A DNA stretch of 14,276 nucleotides from an uncultured Clostridia bacterium. GTDB taxonomy: Bacteria > Bacillota > Clostridia > Christensenellales > Aristaeellaceae. The position numbers were made by a program, and so were the translations under genes. A model generated the notes under the pieces. It searched no databases. It worked only from the letters and a program-made list of their open reading frames with translations, and had not been told where the DNA came from. The stretch lies in contig CAKUKM010000045.1 of NCBI GenBank assembly GCA_934663595.1, forward strand, positions 1-14,276, written 5' to 3'. This document shows positions 12,813-14,276 of the stretch, one piece after another. Position 1 is the stretch's first letter. The number at the start of each line of letters is the position of its first letter.

Positions 12813-14084
12813 TTAGTTTCCCATTCCCGGCGTGGGCGTGCCGGCCGACCAGGTTCCGTCCGCGCGCTTCAGCCACGCCTCGTCCGTCTTCAGCAAATCG
12901 TAGGTCACGCTGTCGACCAGGCGGCTGTTCGCGTCCGAAATCAGCAGCGTTTCGCCCTCCGGACTCAGGCCGAAGCTCGTGTGCGGGTGCTCCGCGTCCG
13001 CGCGGTTCAGGCCCGACGCATACACGATCCGGTATTCGCCCGGCTGCAGCGCAAAGCCCTGCGGGAAGCGCCATGCGGTGGGCTTCGCGGGATCGTCGCT
13101 GGCATACCAGTTGCTCAGATCGATCGCGTGATCGGTCTTGTTGTGCAATTCAAAATAGTCCTGATACAGGCCGTTTTCGTCCGGCGCGTACTGCCGGTTC
13201 GAGGCCACGATCTCCGTGATCTCAATGCCCGCGTCCGCGTTCGCCTGGCGCAGCTGCTGATAGCTGTTTTCCGTGTTGGAAAGGCCGGGCGTGGGCTGAT
13301 TGCTCATCGCCCACGTGGTCTGATCGAGGCGCACATACGAATTGTCCGCGCCGAGCGCCGGGAAATTCACCGAATCAATCGCCGTGCCGCTGGTGCTGAA
13401 CAGCATCACCGTGCCGCCCGCCGACGAAAGCCGGAACGGCGCGTGCAACTCCGCGCCCGCCTCGCTCTTCAGCGTGCTGTCGGCGTACACGATCACCGCC
13501 TCGCCGGGCTGCAGCACGCACCTCGGGAACGTGAACACATTCGTGGCCTTTTCCGATTTGGCCAGCGAATAGCCCTCGAGGTTGACCTCGCGATTGGAGA
13601 TGTTCATGATCTCCACCCAGTCCGGCGTCTTGCCCTCCTCGCTCAAGAGCGTCGTTTCGTTCACGCTCATCAGCTCGTTCAGGCGCACCGGGCCGGAAGA
13701 GTGAATCTCCTGCACCTTGCCCTTCGCCGCGGCGGTCGTCTCGGTATTTTCCGCCTTCTTTTCCTCGATCGTAAAGCCGTTCGGCCAGATCCTCTGCGCG
13801 CCAAGTGCCAGCACAATCGCAATCGCGCTCGCGACCAGCACCTTCCACAGGTCGTGCGGAAGTGCATAGCCTCCGCGCGGCGCAGGGCGATTTGCCGGGC
13901 GGTTTGCATTGCTCGCCGGGCGATTTGCACCGCTTACCGGTCGATTCGCGCCGTTTACCGGCCGATTTGCACCGCTTGCGGGCGCTCTTCCCGCGCCGGG
14001 GCGCGCATTTCCGGCAGGCGCGCGGTTTGCCGCGCCCGGACGCGCAGGCTGGCGCGGAGGCACGGGTCGTCTATTCTCAGTCAA
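12813..14084 (-). CDS. Membrane-anchored protein with two lamin-tail (LTD) domains
   Basis: A 423-residue protein. Residues 1-78 are a basic Pro/Ala/Asn/Arg-rich tail with seven-residue repeats (GANRPVN, GANRPVS, GANRPAS and a weaker one, about 38-65). A single transmembrane helix lies at about 79-97, so most of the chain would be outside. Two beta-sandwich lamin-tail domains follow: about 132-268 ('VRLNELMSVNE', 'DWVEIMNISNREVNLEGYSL', 'PTPGLSN') and 286-421 ('IEITEIVASN', 'DYFELHNKTDHAIDLSNWY', 'PTPGMGN'). Bacterial LTD domains are often on surface or secreted proteins; the role here is unknown. Translation starts at TTG (14084), supported by AAGGAGG 7 nt upstream, and the next in-frame Met is only at residue 139. 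The start lies 13 nt past the stop of the upstream gene. Confidence 0.85.
   Translation of the reverse strand: MTENRRPVPPRQPARPGAANRAPAGNARPGAGRAPASGANRPVNGANRPVSGANRPASNANRPANRPAPRGGYALPHDLWKVLVASAIAIVLALGAQRIWPNGFTIEEKKAENTETTAAAKGKVQEIHSSGPVRLNELMSVNETTLLSEEGKTPDWVEIMNISNREVNLEGYSLAKSEKATNVFTFPRCVLQPGEAVIVYADSTLKSEAGAELHAPFRLSSAGGTVMLFSTSGTAIDSVNFPALGADNSYVRLDQTTWAMSNQPTPGLSNTENSYQQLRQANADAGIEITEIVASNRQYAPDENGLYQDYFELHNKTDHAIDLSNWYASDDPAKPTAWRFPQGFALQPGEYRIVYASGLNRADAEHPHTSFGLSPEGETLLISDANSRLVDSVTYDLLKTDEAWLKRADGTWSAGTPTPGMGN
13890..13973 (-). repeat. 21-bp in-frame repeats coding the GANRP heptads
   Basis: Four imperfect 21-bp units encode the seven-residue repeats of the N-terminal tail of the lamin-tail protein. 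They are in frame and conserve the residues better than the third codon bases, as expected for a coding repeat. Confidence 0.75.
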
Positions 14085-14097
14085 GGGAGTTCCTCCT

Positions 14098-14276
14098 TCA
14101 TCCCTCGCGCGGCGCGCGAAGGCGATTCACCCGAACGGGGCGTTCCGGCGCAAAGCGTTCCGGCGCGGATTTCTTTGCCGCAGGCGCGGACTGGTTCGCC
14201 TGAATGGCGTGCGCGGTTTGGTTCGCGCGCTGCAGGCGCTTTGCCGCAGGCGCGGACTGGTTCGCCTGAATGGCTT
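14098..14276 (-). CDS. C-terminal end of an unknown protein (partial)
   Basis: Only the last 58 residues are in the window, running off its right edge; the reading frame starts at 14274 on the minus strand. The stop TGA is at 14098-14100 and overlaps the region of the next gene's ribosome site. The visible tail is Ala/Gln/Asn/Pro/Arg-rich, and 'AIQANQSAPAAK' occurs twice, 22 residues apart. It ends 'VNRLRAPREG'. The other two minus frames read poorly (Cys/Arg-rich) and this one has a bias like the following protein's tail. The function is not recognisable. Tight spacing with the lamin-tail gene indicates one operon. Confidence 0.6.
   Translation of the reverse strand, partial: AIQANQSAPAAKRLQRANQTAHAIQANQSAPAAKKSAPERFAPERPVRVNRLRAPREG
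14173..14274. repeat. 36-bp direct repeat, 66 bp apart, within the partial gene
   Basis: A 36-bp block at 14173-14208 recurs without mismatch at 14239-14274. The 66-bp offset is a multiple of three, so both copies encode the same 12 residues in the partial protein. The array may continue beyond the window. Confidence 0.8.

Overview
The window is GC-rich and densely coded, with Shine-Dalgarno sites of the AAGGAG/AGGAGG type and LplB/YtcP-like sugar permeases that lack a local ATPase. It reads as chromosomal DNA of a gut-type, high-GC Clostridia member, perhaps Christensenellales-like. That placement is inferred from gene families and style, not from a marker gene. No tRNA, rRNA, CRISPR array, transposase or phage gene was seen.

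Layout. (1) Positions 1-247 hold a decaying array of palindromic repeats and a weak terminator. (2) 248-2671: a GH51 alpha-L-arabinofuranosidase (minus) is divergent from an AraC-family regulator (plus). They share a short intergenic region whose core is a perfect palindrome giving a -10 box on each strand. (3) 2672-3220 has no credible gene. It holds a hairpin and a 52-bp tandem repeat array that creates long spurious ORFs on both strands. (4) 3221-10092 (all minus) is a carbohydrate cluster read right to left: two CUT1-type permeases, a highly structured gap of about 350 bp, a secreted sugar-binding protein, a terminator, a repeat-filled spacer and a GH2 glycosidase. (5) 10093-10426 is an AT-richer divergent promoter region. 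(6) 10427-11644 (plus) is an OPA-type major facilitator. (7) 11797-14276 (minus) is a gene string read right to left: the C-terminus of an unknown protein, a membrane-anchored protein with two lamin-tail domains (TTG start), and a four-helix membrane domain fused to a flavodoxin-like domain.

How the genes may work together. The binding protein and two permeases would import an oligosaccharide using a shared MsmX-type ATPase encoded elsewhere. GH2 and GH51 both lack signal peptides, so they would act on the sugar in the cytoplasm. The AraC regulator probably controls GH51 and possibly the whole cluster. An arabinose-containing plant oligosaccharide is the simplest guess for the substrate; the GH2 specificity is unresolved.

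The most unusual content is non-coding: a family of GC-rich hairpins sitting 2-6 nt after three different stop codons, the nested-hairpin gap inside the transporter operon, a cluster of GATTC dyads before the GH2 gene, and the 52-bp array in the GH2 3' region.
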